The position numbers and the translations under genes are program-made. Source: JBBQXH01 sp963710975 (GTDB lineage Bacteria > Actinomycetota > Thermoleophilia > Gaiellales > Gaiellaceae). Taken from it: DNA of 64,000 bases. The stretch covers positions 496,001 through 560,000 of the forward strand of contig CAVQCG010000005.1 in assembly GCA_963710975.1 (NCBI GenBank). Reading direction: 5' to 3'. The notes under the pieces are model-generated. The model ran no database searches and was not told where the DNA came from. It was given only the letters and a program-made list of their open reading frames with translations. Shown in pieces: positions 40,628 through 49,757 of this stretch; the first letter of the stretch is position 1, and every line of letters begins with the position of its first letter.

Positions 40628-42412
40628 TCAGGGAACTCGGGCGACGAGCGTGTTGTTGTGCTCGTTCGCCTCGCGAATGCGGTTGCCGGCGTCGATGCGA
40701 GCGACGATCCGCGGAGCCGTGCATGCACCAACCAGGGTGACCCGGACGACGATCCGCGTTCGGCCGCGCGGGACGACTCTGACGGTTCGAACGATGCCGA
40801 GAGCGGGAGCGCTCACCCGGACGTCGAACGGCGATGCGTACCGCGGGCGGACGAGTCGAAGATTGATCACGGCGCGGATCGCACCGGCGACACATGTGAC
40901 GGCAAGCGAGCCGCCGGCATCAGGAGCCCTGGGACGGCCCGTCGCGACACCGCCGTCGTCGCTTGCAGGAGGCGCAGCTGGGGGCGGCGCATCGGTCGGG
41001 CCGCCGGAGCCCCCAAGGCCGTCGTCAGGGGGCGGGCCGGAGCCACCGCCTTCATCCTTCTTCGGACGCTCGAACACGGCCACCGCACCGTCCTCGGGAA
41101 ACTTCGACTGCACGAGGGCGGACACGTACAGGCTCTTCCCGGACGAAGAGATGTCGAGACCGTTCGCGCCGTCGAGCGCCACACCGTCAGAGCACACGCC
41201 GCCCGTCCCGTCTTCGCTGACGCAGTCGAGGGCGGCCAACTTCCCGTCCGCCGCACGCGTGAAGGCAGTCACCGCGCTCGACTGGCGCGCCGAGGCGTAG
41301 ACCTCCGACCCGTCAGGCGCCACCGCAACGTCGGCTGCGCCAGCGAGGCTCTTCGTTGCGTCGCATCCGGCGGCCCCACCGTTCACCACGCACTGGAGCT
41401 GGGTGATCATCCCGCCGCCAGCGCGTGCGAGCGCGACGACAGCCCCGGAGCCGAGGGAAGCCACGTAGACGCTCGTACCGTCCGGGCTGACGTCGATCCC
41501 CGAGGCTCCCTTGAGCCCGAGCCCGGGAGCACACTTGAACGCGCCGGCTTCGCTCACGCACCCGATCCACGTGAGCGTCCCGTCGACGCTCGAGCGATCG
41601 AGCGCGACGACGGCGTCGCTGTCTCCTGGTCCAGGAACGCCACCGGCGGCAACGTAGACATTCTTGCCGTCGGAGCTCGCAGCAACACCGACGGCGCCGC
41701 CCAGCGCCGCGCCCTGCGAGCAGAGCGGTAGCACGCCTTCGCTGACACACCCGATCTGCTTCAACTTCCCATCCGGGCCACGCACGAAGGTCGTGACGGC
41801 GTCGGACTTGGATGCCTTCGGATCCGTGTCCTCAGCTGCGACGTAGACGTTCTTGCCGTCCGGGCTGACGGTCACCCCCGTCGCTCCCTCGAGCGCCCAG
41901 CCGTCATCGCAGAGCTTTCCGCCGTCTTCCTTGACACACTGGATCTCCTTGAGCGTCCCGTCAGGCTGCCGTTCGAAGACCAGCACTGCGTCCTCGAGGT
42001 CGGTGTCCGGACTGTCGCCCGCAACCGCGACGTAGACGTGCTTGCCGTCCGGGCTGATCGCGATCCCGGCCGGGCCCCTGAGCACCTCGCCGTCGAGGCA
42101 ACCTCCGACTCCCTGCTCGTTCACGCAGCCGATCTGGTCGAGGCCGCCGGCCGCATTGCGCCTGAACGAGACGACCGAGTCGGAGGCGTACCCCGTCGCG
42201 TAGACGTTCGCGCCGTCCGGGCTGGCCACGACGTCGGCCGCCACGCGGAACTCCGTTGCCGGAAGGCATCCCCATGTCGCCGAGCGGCTCACACACGCGT
42301 CGGGAAGTGGAAGCTGCTCGAACGAGCCCACGGCTGCCGGTGCAGCCAGGGCGGCCGGCACCACGGCGAAAGCGGCGAGGATCGCGACGAGGGCGGAGAT
42401 CCGAACGATCAC
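40628..42412 (-). CDS. Secreted beta-propeller protein with C-terminal CARDB-like domain
   Basis: 594 aa. Sec signal peptide at residues 1-23 (ISALVAILAAFAVVPAALA). The body is about eight copies of a roughly 50-residue blade with the consensus GA-x-GVTVSPDGKNVYVAA, each closed by IGCVSE- or CVNE-type strands containing cysteine, as in lactonase/YncE-like propellers. Residues about 440-490 form a Pro/Gly linker (GGGSGPPPDDGLGGSGG), and the last 85 residues (VINLRLVRPRYASPFDVRVS, ending EANEHNNTLVARV) look like a CARDB adhesion-type domain. It is probably surface-exposed or secreted; the function is unknown. It starts 33 bp from the acyl-CoA ligase stop. Confidence 0.82.
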   Translation of the reverse strand: MIVRISALVAILAAFAVVPAALAAPAAVGSFEQLPLPDACVSRSATWGCLPATEFRVAADVVASPDGANVYATGYASDSVVSFRRNAAGGLDQIGCVNEQGVGGCLDGEVLRGPAGIAISPDGKHVYVAVAGDSPDTDLEDAVLVFERQPDGTLKEIQCVKEDGGKLCDDGWALEGATGVTVSPDGKNVYVAAEDTDPKASKSDAVTTFVRGPDGKLKQIGCVSEGVLPLCSQGAALGGAVGVAASSDGKNVYVAAGGVPGPGDSDAVVALDRSSVDGTLTWIGCVSEAGAFKCAPGLGLKGASGIDVSPDGTSVYVASLGSGAVVALARAGGGMITQLQCVVNGGAAGCDATKSLAGAADVAVAPDGSEVYASARQSSAVTAFTRAADGKLAALDCVSEDGTGGVCSDGVALDGANGLDISSSGKSLYVSALVQSKFPEDGAVAVFERPKKDEGGGSGPPPDDGLGGSGGPTDAPPPAAPPASDDGGVATGRPRAPDAGGSLAVTCVAGAIRAVINLRLVRPRYASPFDVRVSAPALGIVRTVRVVPRGRTRIVVRVTLVGACTAPRIVARIDAGNRIREANEHNNTLVARVP

Positions 42413-42445
42413 GGCTGCCGAACACTACGGCGGCTGGCGGATAGC

Positions 42446-43990
42446 TCAGTTCACGCGACGGTCGAGCCCGGACCACTCGCGCTCGCGGAGCACGTGCTTC
42501 TGGATCTTCCCCGTCGACGTCTTCGGCAGCTGGCCGAACTCGACGGCGGACGGGCACTTGAAATGTGCGATCCGCCCGCGGCAGAAGTCGATGATCTCGC
42601 CCTGGGTCGCCTCCGAGCCCGGCTTCAGCGTCACGAACGCCTTGGGTCGCTCCCCCCACCTCTCGTCCGGCATCGCGACAACTGCACACTCCATGACCGC
42701 GGGGTGGGCGACGACCGCCTGCTCGACCTCGATCGTCGAGATGTTCTCGCCGCCCGAGATGATCACGTCCTTCGCGCGGTCTCGCAGCTCGATGTATGCG
42801 TCAGGGTGCTCGACGGCCAGGTCGCCCGAGTGGAACCAGCCGCCGTCGAACCCGGCGGCCGTCGCCTCCGGATCGGCGTGGTAGCCCTTCATGACGATGT
42901 TGCCCCGCATCAGGACCTCGCCCATCGCCCCTCGCTCCGCGTCGACGCGGACAGGCCCTGACGTGAGATGCCCGACACCCTGGCGGGCCATCAGATGCGC
43001 TCGCTCGGGCGCGGAGAGATCGCTCCACTCGGGGTGCGGGACGCAGCACGTAATCGGCCCGTATGTCTCCGTGAGTCCGTATGCGTGGAGGAGGCGGAAG
43101 TCGAGCGCTTCCAGCCGGTCGACCAGCGTCGGCGACGGAGGCGCGCCGCCCATGACGACCGTCACGGGCCGTTCGAGCCGGTGCGCAGCGGGATCGTGCA
43201 CGAGCGCGATGGCAACCGTCGGCGCGCAGCAGAAATGCGTGACGCCCTCGGACTCGAGAAGCGCCCACGCGACTCCGGGGTCAGCCTTGCGCAGACAGAT
43301 GTGCGTCCCGGCGATCGCTGTCACCGCCCACGGGTAGCACCAACCGTTGCAGTGGAACATCGGCAGCGTCCAGAGGTAGACGGAGCCGTAGTCGAGACCG
43401 GCCTCGATCACCTGGCCGATCGCGTTCAGGTACGTACCCCGGTGGGTGACCATGACCCCCTTCGGGCGTCCGGTCGTCCCGGATGTGTAGTTGATCGAGA
43501 TCACATCTTCCTCATCGGCCGGCGAAACGACGGCGCTCGATCCCGCGCCGGCCCAGAGAAACCGCTCGTACGGGTCGTCGTTCGAGCCGGTGTCGCGCAC
43601 GAGGACGGTGCCGAGCTCCGGCGGTACCTCGACGAGATCTGCGAGCTCATGGTCGACGAAGGCCAGGCGGGCGCCGGAGTGATCGATGATGTGCGCGACC
43701 TCTCCGGCGTTCAGGCGCACGTTGACCGGGACGAGCACGAGCCCGGCTGCCGGCACGGCGAGGGTCAGCTCGAGCATCGCTTGCGTGTTCGGGCTGACGA
43801 CTGCGACACGGTCACCCCGCTCGAGACCCGCCAGGATCATTGCTCCCGCGAGGCGAGCCACTCGCTCGGCAAGCTCTCGGTACGTGGTCTGCCGCCCGAG
43901 GTGCGCGACAGCCAAGCGGTCGGGAAACACCGCAGCGCTGCGCTCGAGGAACGCCGTCGGCGTCAACTCGCTGCGGTAGACACGCTCCAT
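42446..43990 (-). CDS. Acyl-CoA synthetase (AMP-forming), copy A
   Basis: 514 aa. AMP-binding P-loop INYTSGTTGRPKGVM (residues about 170-184), the A5-type motif HAYGLTETYGP, GWFHSGDLAV, and the C-terminal hinge and catalytic Lys in LPKTSTGKIQKHVLRE. DRAKDVIISGGENIS is also intact. It resembles the DmdB / medium-chain fatty-acid-CoA ligase group. It is a close tandem paralogue of the gene at 44002-45567, separated by 11 bp, and probably arose by duplication. Natural substrate unknown. Confidence 0.92.
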   Translation of the reverse strand: MERVYRSELTPTAFLERSAAVFPDRLAVAHLGRQTTYRELAERVARLAGAMILAGLERGDRVAVVSPNTQAMLELTLAVPAAGLVLVPVNVRLNAGEVAHIIDHSGARLAFVDHELADLVEVPPELGTVLVRDTGSNDDPYERFLWAGAGSSAVVSPADEEDVISINYTSGTTGRPKGVMVTHRGTYLNAIGQVIEAGLDYGSVYLWTLPMFHCNGWCYPWAVTAIAGTHICLRKADPGVAWALLESEGVTHFCCAPTVAIALVHDPAAHRLERPVTVVMGGAPPSPTLVDRLEALDFRLLHAYGLTETYGPITCCVPHPEWSDLSAPERAHLMARQGVGHLTSGPVRVDAERGAMGEVLMRGNIVMKGYHADPEATAAGFDGGWFHSGDLAVEHPDAYIELRDRAKDVIISGGENISTIEVEQAVVAHPAVMECAVVAMPDERWGERPKAFVTLKPGSEATQGEIIDFCRGRIAHFKCPSAVEFGQLPKTSTGKIQKHVLREREWSGLDRRVN

Positions 43991-44001
43991 GCGAACGACT
44001 T

Positions 44002-45567
44002 CTACCCGATTCGCTTGTCGTGCCCGGCCCACTCGCGCTCTCGGAGCACGTACTTCTGGATCTTCCCGGTGGACGTTTTCGGCAGCTCGCCGAACTCCAC
44101 CCGCGCGGGACACTTGAAGCGCGCGATCCTCCCTCGGCAGAACTCGATGATCTCGCCCTCGGTCGCCTCCGAGCCCGGCTTCAGCGTCACGAACGCCTTC
44201 GGGCGCTCTCCCCACTTCTCGTCGGGAATGGCGACAACAGCGCACTCGAAGACCGCGGGATGAGCGGCGACCGCCTGCTCGACCTCGATCGTCGAGATGT
44301 TCTCGCCGCCCGAGATGATGATGTCCTTCGCGCGATCCCGAAGCTCGATGGTGCCGTCCGGGTGCTGCACGCCGAGATCGCCGGAATGGAACCAGCCGCC
44401 GCGAAAGGCCTCGGCGGTCGCCTCCTCGTTCTCGAAGTAGCCCTTCATCACGTTGTTGCCCCGCATTACCACCTCACCGAGCACGGCGCCGTCCCGTGGG
44501 ACGTCGTGCAGCTCGGAGTCGACCACACGGACGTGCTCTGCAGTGACGTACGGGAGGCCCTGGCGTGCGAGAAGCCTCGCCTGCTCCTCGACATCGAGAT
44601 CGCCCCATTCCGGATGCCAGGCGCTGACGGTGTGCGGCCCGTAGGTCTCGGTCAGCCCGTACAGGTGCACCGGCCGGAGGTTCAGCGCGCGCATCTGTGC
44701 GAGGAGCGTCGGCGACGGCGGCGCACCCGCGACAGCCACGGTGACCTCGCGGTCGAGCCGGCGCGCGTTCGGGCTGTTGACGAGCGAGATCTGGACGGTC
44801 GGTGCCCCGTTGTAGTGAGTGACGCCTTCGTCCCGAAGCAGATCCCAGACGAGGTCAGGTTCGACCTTGCGCAGGCAGACATGCGTGCCTGCGACAGCGG
44901 TGACAGCCCAGGTGAAGCACCACCCGTTGCAGTGGAACATCGGCAGCGTCCAGAGGAAAACGGAGCCGTAGCGCAGGTTCGCTTCGATCACCTCGCCCAG
45001 GGCGTTCAGGTAGGTGCCGCGGAACGTGTACATGACGCCCTTCTGGCGTCCCGTCGTGCCTGACGTGTAGTTGATCGAGATCACGTCCTCCTCGTCCTGC
45101 ACCGGAACGAGCTCGAACGATGCGGTTCCCCCGGCGAGGAACTGCTCGTACTCGTCGTCGTCGCCTCCGGTATCGGCGATGACGACGGTCTCGATCCCGG
45201 TCGGCGCCAGGTGCGCGAGCTCCCGGTCGACGAACAGGATGCGCGAGCCCGAATGCTCGACGATGTACTCGACGTCCGGGCCCGACAGGCGGGTGTTGAT
45301 CGCGACGAGTACGCCGCCCGCTCCGGGAACGCCGAAGTGGGCCTCGAGGAGCGCCGGGATGTTCGGAGCCAGGAAAGCCACCCGATCGCCCTTCTCGAGC
45401 CCGCGCTCGAGGAGGGCCGAGGCGAGTCGCCTCGATCGCTCCTCGAGCTCGCGGTACGTCAGGTGGCGATCCCCGTGGACGACGGCTGTCCGATCCGGGA
45501 AGACCGTCGCGCTTCGATGGAGAAAGGCGACCGGATCCAGCTCGTGGCGGTAGACCCTGTCACCCAT
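44002..45567 (-). CDS. Acyl-CoA synthetase (AMP-forming), copy B
   Basis: 521 aa. Same architecture as copy A: INYTSGTTGRQKGVMYTFRG, LYGLTETYGPHTVSAWHPEW, GWFHSGDLGVQHPDG, LPKTSTGKIQKYVLRE. The C-terminal 120 residues of the two copies are nearly identical (for example VTLKPGSEAT and REREW in both), while the acyl-pocket region differs (AYGLTETYGPITCC versus LYGLTETYGPHTVS), so acyl specificity may have diverged. The upstream GYD-domain gene is 11 bp away, making a three-gene operon GYD-ligase-ligase. Confidence 0.92.
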   Translation of the reverse strand: MGDRVYRHELDPVAFLHRSATVFPDRTAVVHGDRHLTYRELEERSRRLASALLERGLEKGDRVAFLAPNIPALLEAHFGVPGAGGVLVAINTRLSGPDVEYIVEHSGSRILFVDRELAHLAPTGIETVVIADTGGDDDEYEQFLAGGTASFELVPVQDEEDVISINYTSGTTGRQKGVMYTFRGTYLNALGEVIEANLRYGSVFLWTLPMFHCNGWCFTWAVTAVAGTHVCLRKVEPDLVWDLLRDEGVTHYNGAPTVQISLVNSPNARRLDREVTVAVAGAPPSPTLLAQMRALNLRPVHLYGLTETYGPHTVSAWHPEWGDLDVEEQARLLARQGLPYVTAEHVRVVDSELHDVPRDGAVLGEVVMRGNNVMKGYFENEEATAEAFRGGWFHSGDLGVQHPDGTIELRDRAKDIIISGGENISTIEVEQAVAAHPAVFECAVVAIPDEKWGERPKAFVTLKPGSEATEGEIIEFCRGRIARFKCPARVEFGELPKTSTGKIQKYVLREREWAGHDKRIG

Positions 45568-45578
45568 GTTCGGGGACT

Positions 45579-45899
45579 CTACGCGCCGGGCGGCCGGTAG
45601 CCGACCGACTTCTTGGTCGCCTGGTCGACTTCCTCGGCCGTGAGCAGCACGGTCGTCTTCACTCCCCCTGTCCCGGCCGCACCGACGGCCATTGCGAGCG
45701 CCGTCATGTCGACGTTGCTCGGGACGTCGGCGATCACGTGCACGTCCGCGTCACCGAACGCGAAGTAGAACGCTTCGATGTTGCCGCCCATGCTCGTCAC
45801 CATCTGCTCGACGAACGCTTTCCGGGACGAGCCTCCCTCCTTCAGGACACCGCGGAGGCCCTCGGGCGAGTACGAGACCGACAGCAGATACTTGGGCAC
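45579..45899 (-). CDS. GYD-domain protein
   Basis: 106 aa. Small ferredoxin-like alpha+beta domain of the GYD family: YLLSVSYSPEGLRGVLKEGG at the start and FYFAFGDADVHVIADVPSN in the middle, where the FGDADV segment corresponds to the family's G-[YFR]-D signature. Function is not established; members are common in Actinobacteria and Proteobacteria next to metabolic operons. It is the first gene before the two acyl-CoA ligases and is divergent from agmatinase. Confidence 0.85.
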   Translation of the reverse strand: MPKYLLSVSYSPEGLRGVLKEGGSSRKAFVEQMVTSMGGNIEAFYFAFGDADVHVIADVPSNVDMTALAMAVGAAGTGGVKTTVLLTAEEVDQATKKSVGYRPPGA

Positions 45900-45947
45900 T
45901 GGTTTCCCCTTTCGGATACGAACAGAGGGCGCCAGTATGCTCCTCGC

Positions 45948-46919
45948 GTGATCGATCCGCTAGAGCGGTGGCGCCGCAACGGCCTCCCGGACAAGCCCGA
46001 TTATGCAGGCCTGCTGACCTACAGCGGGCTGCCGTACACGCACGATGGCGCCGATCTCGCGGGCGTCGACGTGGCGATCGTCGGCGCACCGATGGACGAC
46101 CTGACGTCGGACCGTCCCGGAACGCGATTCGGCCCGCGCGCGATCCGAGCTGCGAGCTGCCCGCCCGGCCCTCATCTCGAGGCGAAGGTCGACTGGTCGG
46201 CGGAGCTCGAGGTCGTCGACTACGGCGACGCGCCGGTCGCGCCATCCGATCCCCTTCGCTCCCACGCAGCGATCGAGGCAACGGTGGCCGAGGTGCTTGC
46301 AGCAGGTGCGATCCCGATCGTGATCGGCGGCGACCACTCGATCGCCGAGCCGGACGTCAGGGCCTGTGCGGCGGCTCACGGGCCGGTCGCGCTCATCCAC
46401 TTCGACACCCACACCGACACAGGAGCCGAGGTCTTCGGCGTCGAGATCTCACACGGAACGCCGATGTACCGACTCGTGGAGCAGGGCCATGTCGACCCGG
46501 CCCGGTACGTCCAGATCGGCCTTCGTGGCTACTGGCCCGGCGACGAGGAGTTCGAGTGGCAGGCCAGGAACGGGATCACGAGCTTCTTCATGCACGACGT
46601 CAGCGAGTTCGGGATCCGCGAGATCGTCGGGCGGACGATCGGGATCGTCGGCGATGGTCCTGCATTCCTTACGGTTGACGTGGACGTCCTCGACCCGGCA
46701 TTCGCTCCGGGAACCGGGACGCCGGAGCCGGGCGGGATGACGTCCGTCGATCTCCTCTGGGCGTGCCGGACGCTGGCAGCGGAGCTCGACCTCTGTGGTG
46801 CCGAGGTCGTCGAGGTTCTGCCGACACAGGTCGCATCCTCGGACATCACGGCGCTCGTCGGCGACCGGATCGTCCGAGAGATCCTCACGGGCATCGCCGT
46901 CAGGCGCCAGGGCCGGTAA
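45948..46919 (+). CDS. Agmatinase / guanidino-acid ureohydrolase (arginase family)
   Basis: 323 aa, GTG start. The binuclear manganese site is complete: GGDHSI (His), HFDTHTDTG (Asp-x-His-x-Asp), and TVDVDVLDPAFAPGTGTPEPGG with the two C-terminal aspartates and loop. Family members cleave urea from agmatine, guanidinobutyrate or guanidinopropionate. If agmatine, the product putrescine would feed the gamma-glutamylation enzymes and fits the polyamine-type importer at the right of the window. No operon partner on this strand. Confidence 0.9.
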   Translation: MIDPLERWRRNGLPDKPDYAGLLTYSGLPYTHDGADLAGVDVAIVGAPMDDLTSDRPGTRFGPRAIRAASCPPGPHLEAKVDWSAELEVVDYGDAPVAPSDPLRSHAAIEATVAEVLAAGAIPIVIGGDHSIAEPDVRACAAAHGPVALIHFDTHTDTGAEVFGVEISHGTPMYRLVEQGHVDPARYVQIGLRGYWPGDEEFEWQARNGITSFFMHDVSEFGIREIVGRTIGIVGDGPAFLTVDVDVLDPAFAPGTGTPEPGGMTSVDLLWACRTLAAELDLCGAEVVEVLPTQVASSDITALVGDRIVREILTGIAVRRQGR

Positions 46920-46953
46920 CGCCTTGACCCGACGCGCGCGAGCGCCTCGGTCA

Positions 46954-47484
46954 TCAGCGTTCGCGTGGTGGAAGCTCGGCGGGAAACCGCTCGAGTACCC
47001 AGGCTGAGTCGAGAAGGGGCTTCGTGTACGGCTTGCCGTTCACGAGCACGTAGTCGCGCCGGCGCACATCCATCGGCAGCCGCGCTTCGACCGGGTACCA
47101 GCGGTTGTGTCGCTCGATCAGGTCGTTGACCTCGGTGAAGCTCCATCTCTCGGCGACCCGGCGCCAGCGGCGCGCAAAGAGATCGGGATCGAGCGAGCAG
47201 TCGGCCGCAAGCTCCCGCCAGTGCCGATCGAGCTTCAGCTCGATCTCGGCGGTCAGGCGGTCGATCTCGCGCAGCCGCTGCATGTACGGCAGCGGGCCCC
47301 CGAGCGAGGCGACGTACGAGTCGATCTCCTGCCGGAAGAGCCGAGGTCGAACCGGAAGCGGGCGTCCGGCAGCCGGGCTTCCGGCGAGGTCGGCCGCGAC
47401 ACGCTTGCCTTGGGCCAGCTCACGCTCGGTCGGCTCGCGCACGCCCCACTGGCCGAGGATCTCCTGTCGCTCGCGTTTATCCAT
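46954..47484 (-). CDS. Hypothetical protein, 176 aa
   Basis: Not recognised. 176 aa, charged and helical: [21 protein letters not shown] at the start, a central EIDRLTAEIELKLDRHWREL helix, LIERHNRWYPVEARLPMDVR and KPYTKPLLDSAWVLERFP near the end. No signal, no membrane span; several WY/RR-rich stretches could bind nucleic acid or a protein partner. Its ATG overlaps the stop of the DUF255 gene by 8 bp, so it is the last gene of that operon. Confidence 0.75.
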   Translation of the reverse strand: MDKRERQEILGQWGVREPTERELAQGKRVAADLAGSPAAGRPLPVRPRLFRQEIDSYVASLGGPLPYMQRLREIDRLTAEIELKLDRHWRELAADCSLDPDLFARRWRRVAERWSFTEVNDLIERHNRWYPVEARLPMDVRRRDYVLVNGKPYTKPLLDSAWVLERFPAELPPRER

Positions 47485-49493
47485 CGAGCGCGGCCACGAG
47501 GCTCTCCGCGCTCGTGACAGGAGCCTGGCAGGCGAAGTTCTCACAGACGTATGCCGCCGGCACCCCGTCCACGAGACCCTTGCCGGCGAGCAGCGGGATA
47601 CGCTCCAGGGAGGGGTCGTCGCCGCCTTCGGCGAACGCAACGACGGTATTCGGCGCGTATCGCTGGAGCGCGACCGTCCGGAGATCCCGTGTTGCGGGAG
47701 CACTCCACGGCCCCACGATCGCCATCTCCCGCGGTGGGGCGAAGTAGAGATCGAGGGCACAGAGCATGTGGCCGACCGCGCCGGGTGCGCGGTCGATGAG
47801 CCCGTAGCCGAGCCGAAAGACACCGACGGCCTTTCGCTGGAGATCCTCGTCCCCGTAGATCCTCGCGAGGCGCAGGAGGACGAAGGCGAGCATCGAGTTC
47901 CCGGACGGCGTCGGATGATCGTCGAGATCCTTCTTTCGGGCGACCAGGACCTCGCCGTCGACCGGGGTGAAGTAGAAGCCACCGTTCTTCGGGTCCTCGA
48001 AGAGATCGACGGCGAGCCGGGCAAGGCGGTTCGCCTCTTCGAGGAGCCGAAGCTCACCCGTCGCCACGTAGAGCTCGAGCAAGCCGTTCGCGACGTTCGC
48101 ATAGTCCTCGAGGTAGCCGTTGATCTTCGCGCGCCCGTTCCGATACGTCCGGAACAGCCGGCCGCCTTCGTCGCTCATCGTCCCGAGCAGGAACTCGGCG
48201 AGCGCCGAGCGCGGCGTCGAGGTAGTCGTTCCGGTCGAGTTGAAGCGCAGCCTCCGCGAGCGCGGCAAGCGCGAGGCCGTTCCAGGCGGCGAGGGCCTTG
48301 TCGTCGCGGGCCGGCTGCGGACGCTCCGAGCGGGCCGCCAGCAGCTTCGCTCGCGCTCGCGCAAGCGTTCCGTCGGGGTCGCTGACGTCACGGGCGCCGA
48401 AGAGGATGTTCGACCCCTCGAAGTTCCCCTCGGGGGTGACGCCGTACCGTTCCGCCAGGACATCCGCCTCGTCCGGGTCGAGGAGGGCGTGGATCTCGTC
48501 GAGAGACCACACGTAGGTGAGCCCTTCCTCGCCGAGCGTGTCCGCATCCTGCGCCGATGCGAACCCTCCCTCCGGAAGCAGCATCTCGCGGAGCAGGTAG
48601 TCGAGCGTCTCCTCGACCACCTCGCGATAGCGCGGCGCCCCGGTGACGAGCCAGCCATGGAGATAGGCACTTGCGAGCAGGGCGTTGTCGTAGAGCATCT
48701 TCTCGAAGTGCGGCACGAGCCAGACGGCGTCGACCGAATAGCGATGGAAGCCGCCGCCGAGCTGGTCGTACATGCCTCCCGCGGCCATGCGGTCGAGCGT
48801 CTTGGTCACCATGTCGAGCGCCTGCTCGGACTCAGTCCGAGCGTGCATTCGCAGGAGGAACTCGATCGTCGAGGCGGGCGGGAACTTCGGCGCACCGCCA
48901 AATCCACCGTGACGCGAGTCGAACTGGCCCGCGAGCTCGAAGACCGCCTGGCCCATCAGTCCGCTCGTGAGCGGCTCCGCCGATGGTTGGGAATCGCTCG
49001 AGCGCTGGATCGCCTCGACAAGCTGAGCTCCCTGCGCGGTGACGTCACCGCGCTTGTCACGGTAGACGGTCGCCATGGCGGTCAGGACGTCGCGGAACGC
49101 GGGCATCCCCATCCTCGGCGACGGCGGGAAGTACGTCCCTCCCCAGTAGGGCGAGCCGTCGGGGGTGAGGAACACCGTCATCGGCCAGCCGCCCTGGCCC
49201 GTCAGGGTCACGACGGCGTCCATGTAGATGGCGTCCACATCCGGACGCTCCTCGCGATCGACCTTGATGTTGACGAAGTGCTCGTTCATGAGCGCGGCCG
49301 TCTCCTCGTCCTCGAACGACTCGTGCTCCATGACGTGGCACCAGTGGCAGGCCGAGTAGCCGACGGAGAGGAGGATCGGCCGGTCCTCGTCCCGTGCTCG
49401 CCCAAAGGCTTCGTCGCCCCAGGGATACCAGTCGACCGGGTTGTCCGCGTGCTGGAGGAGGTACGGGCTCGTCTCCTGCGCGAGGCGATTCAC
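47477..49493 (-). CDS. DUF255 thioredoxin-domain protein (YyaL/SPATA20 family), one frameshift
   Basis: About 670 aa when corrected. N-terminal thioredoxin-like domain with [20 protein letters not shown], the redox motif [16 protein letters not shown] and [13 protein letters not shown], followed by an alpha/alpha toroid ([63 protein letters not shown]). The frame changes near 48220 ([11 protein letters not shown] to [13 protein letters not shown]) and then runs clean to the stop. The family is almost universal in soil bacteria, with an unsettled role in redox or carbohydrate metabolism. Length matches relatives. Confidence 0.88.
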
Positions 49494-49541
49494 GCAGCCA
49501 GTATGCCCGCTCGCCCGCCGCGACCTTGCGATCTTCCCTTC

Positions 49542-49554
49542 GGGGTCAGACCCC
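49542..49554. repeat. GGGGTCAGACCCC palindrome, copy 2
   Basis: Same 13-nt palindrome as at 11775-11787, read from the other strand. It sits in a 264-bp gap (49494-49757) between two minus-strand genes. The following stretch (GATGTGACACTTTCGCCACG) resembles, inverted, the sequence before copy 1. No gene or other signal was recognised in this gap. Confidence 0.4.
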
Positions 49555-49757
49555 TCGGGGGACGTTCCAGAGATGTGACACTTTCGCCACGAACGCGTGC
49601 GCCCTCGTTTCAGTCTTGTGCGGTGTCGTCTCGTGCCGCGCCTGGGCGGTCGTCTGTTTGCCGGACTGGACGCCTCATTGCGTCGCCAGTCTGGGCAATG
49701 TGGAAACGTGTGTGGAGGGCCGGTGCGAGTTTCGTTGCACCGCGATCCGTCCCGACG

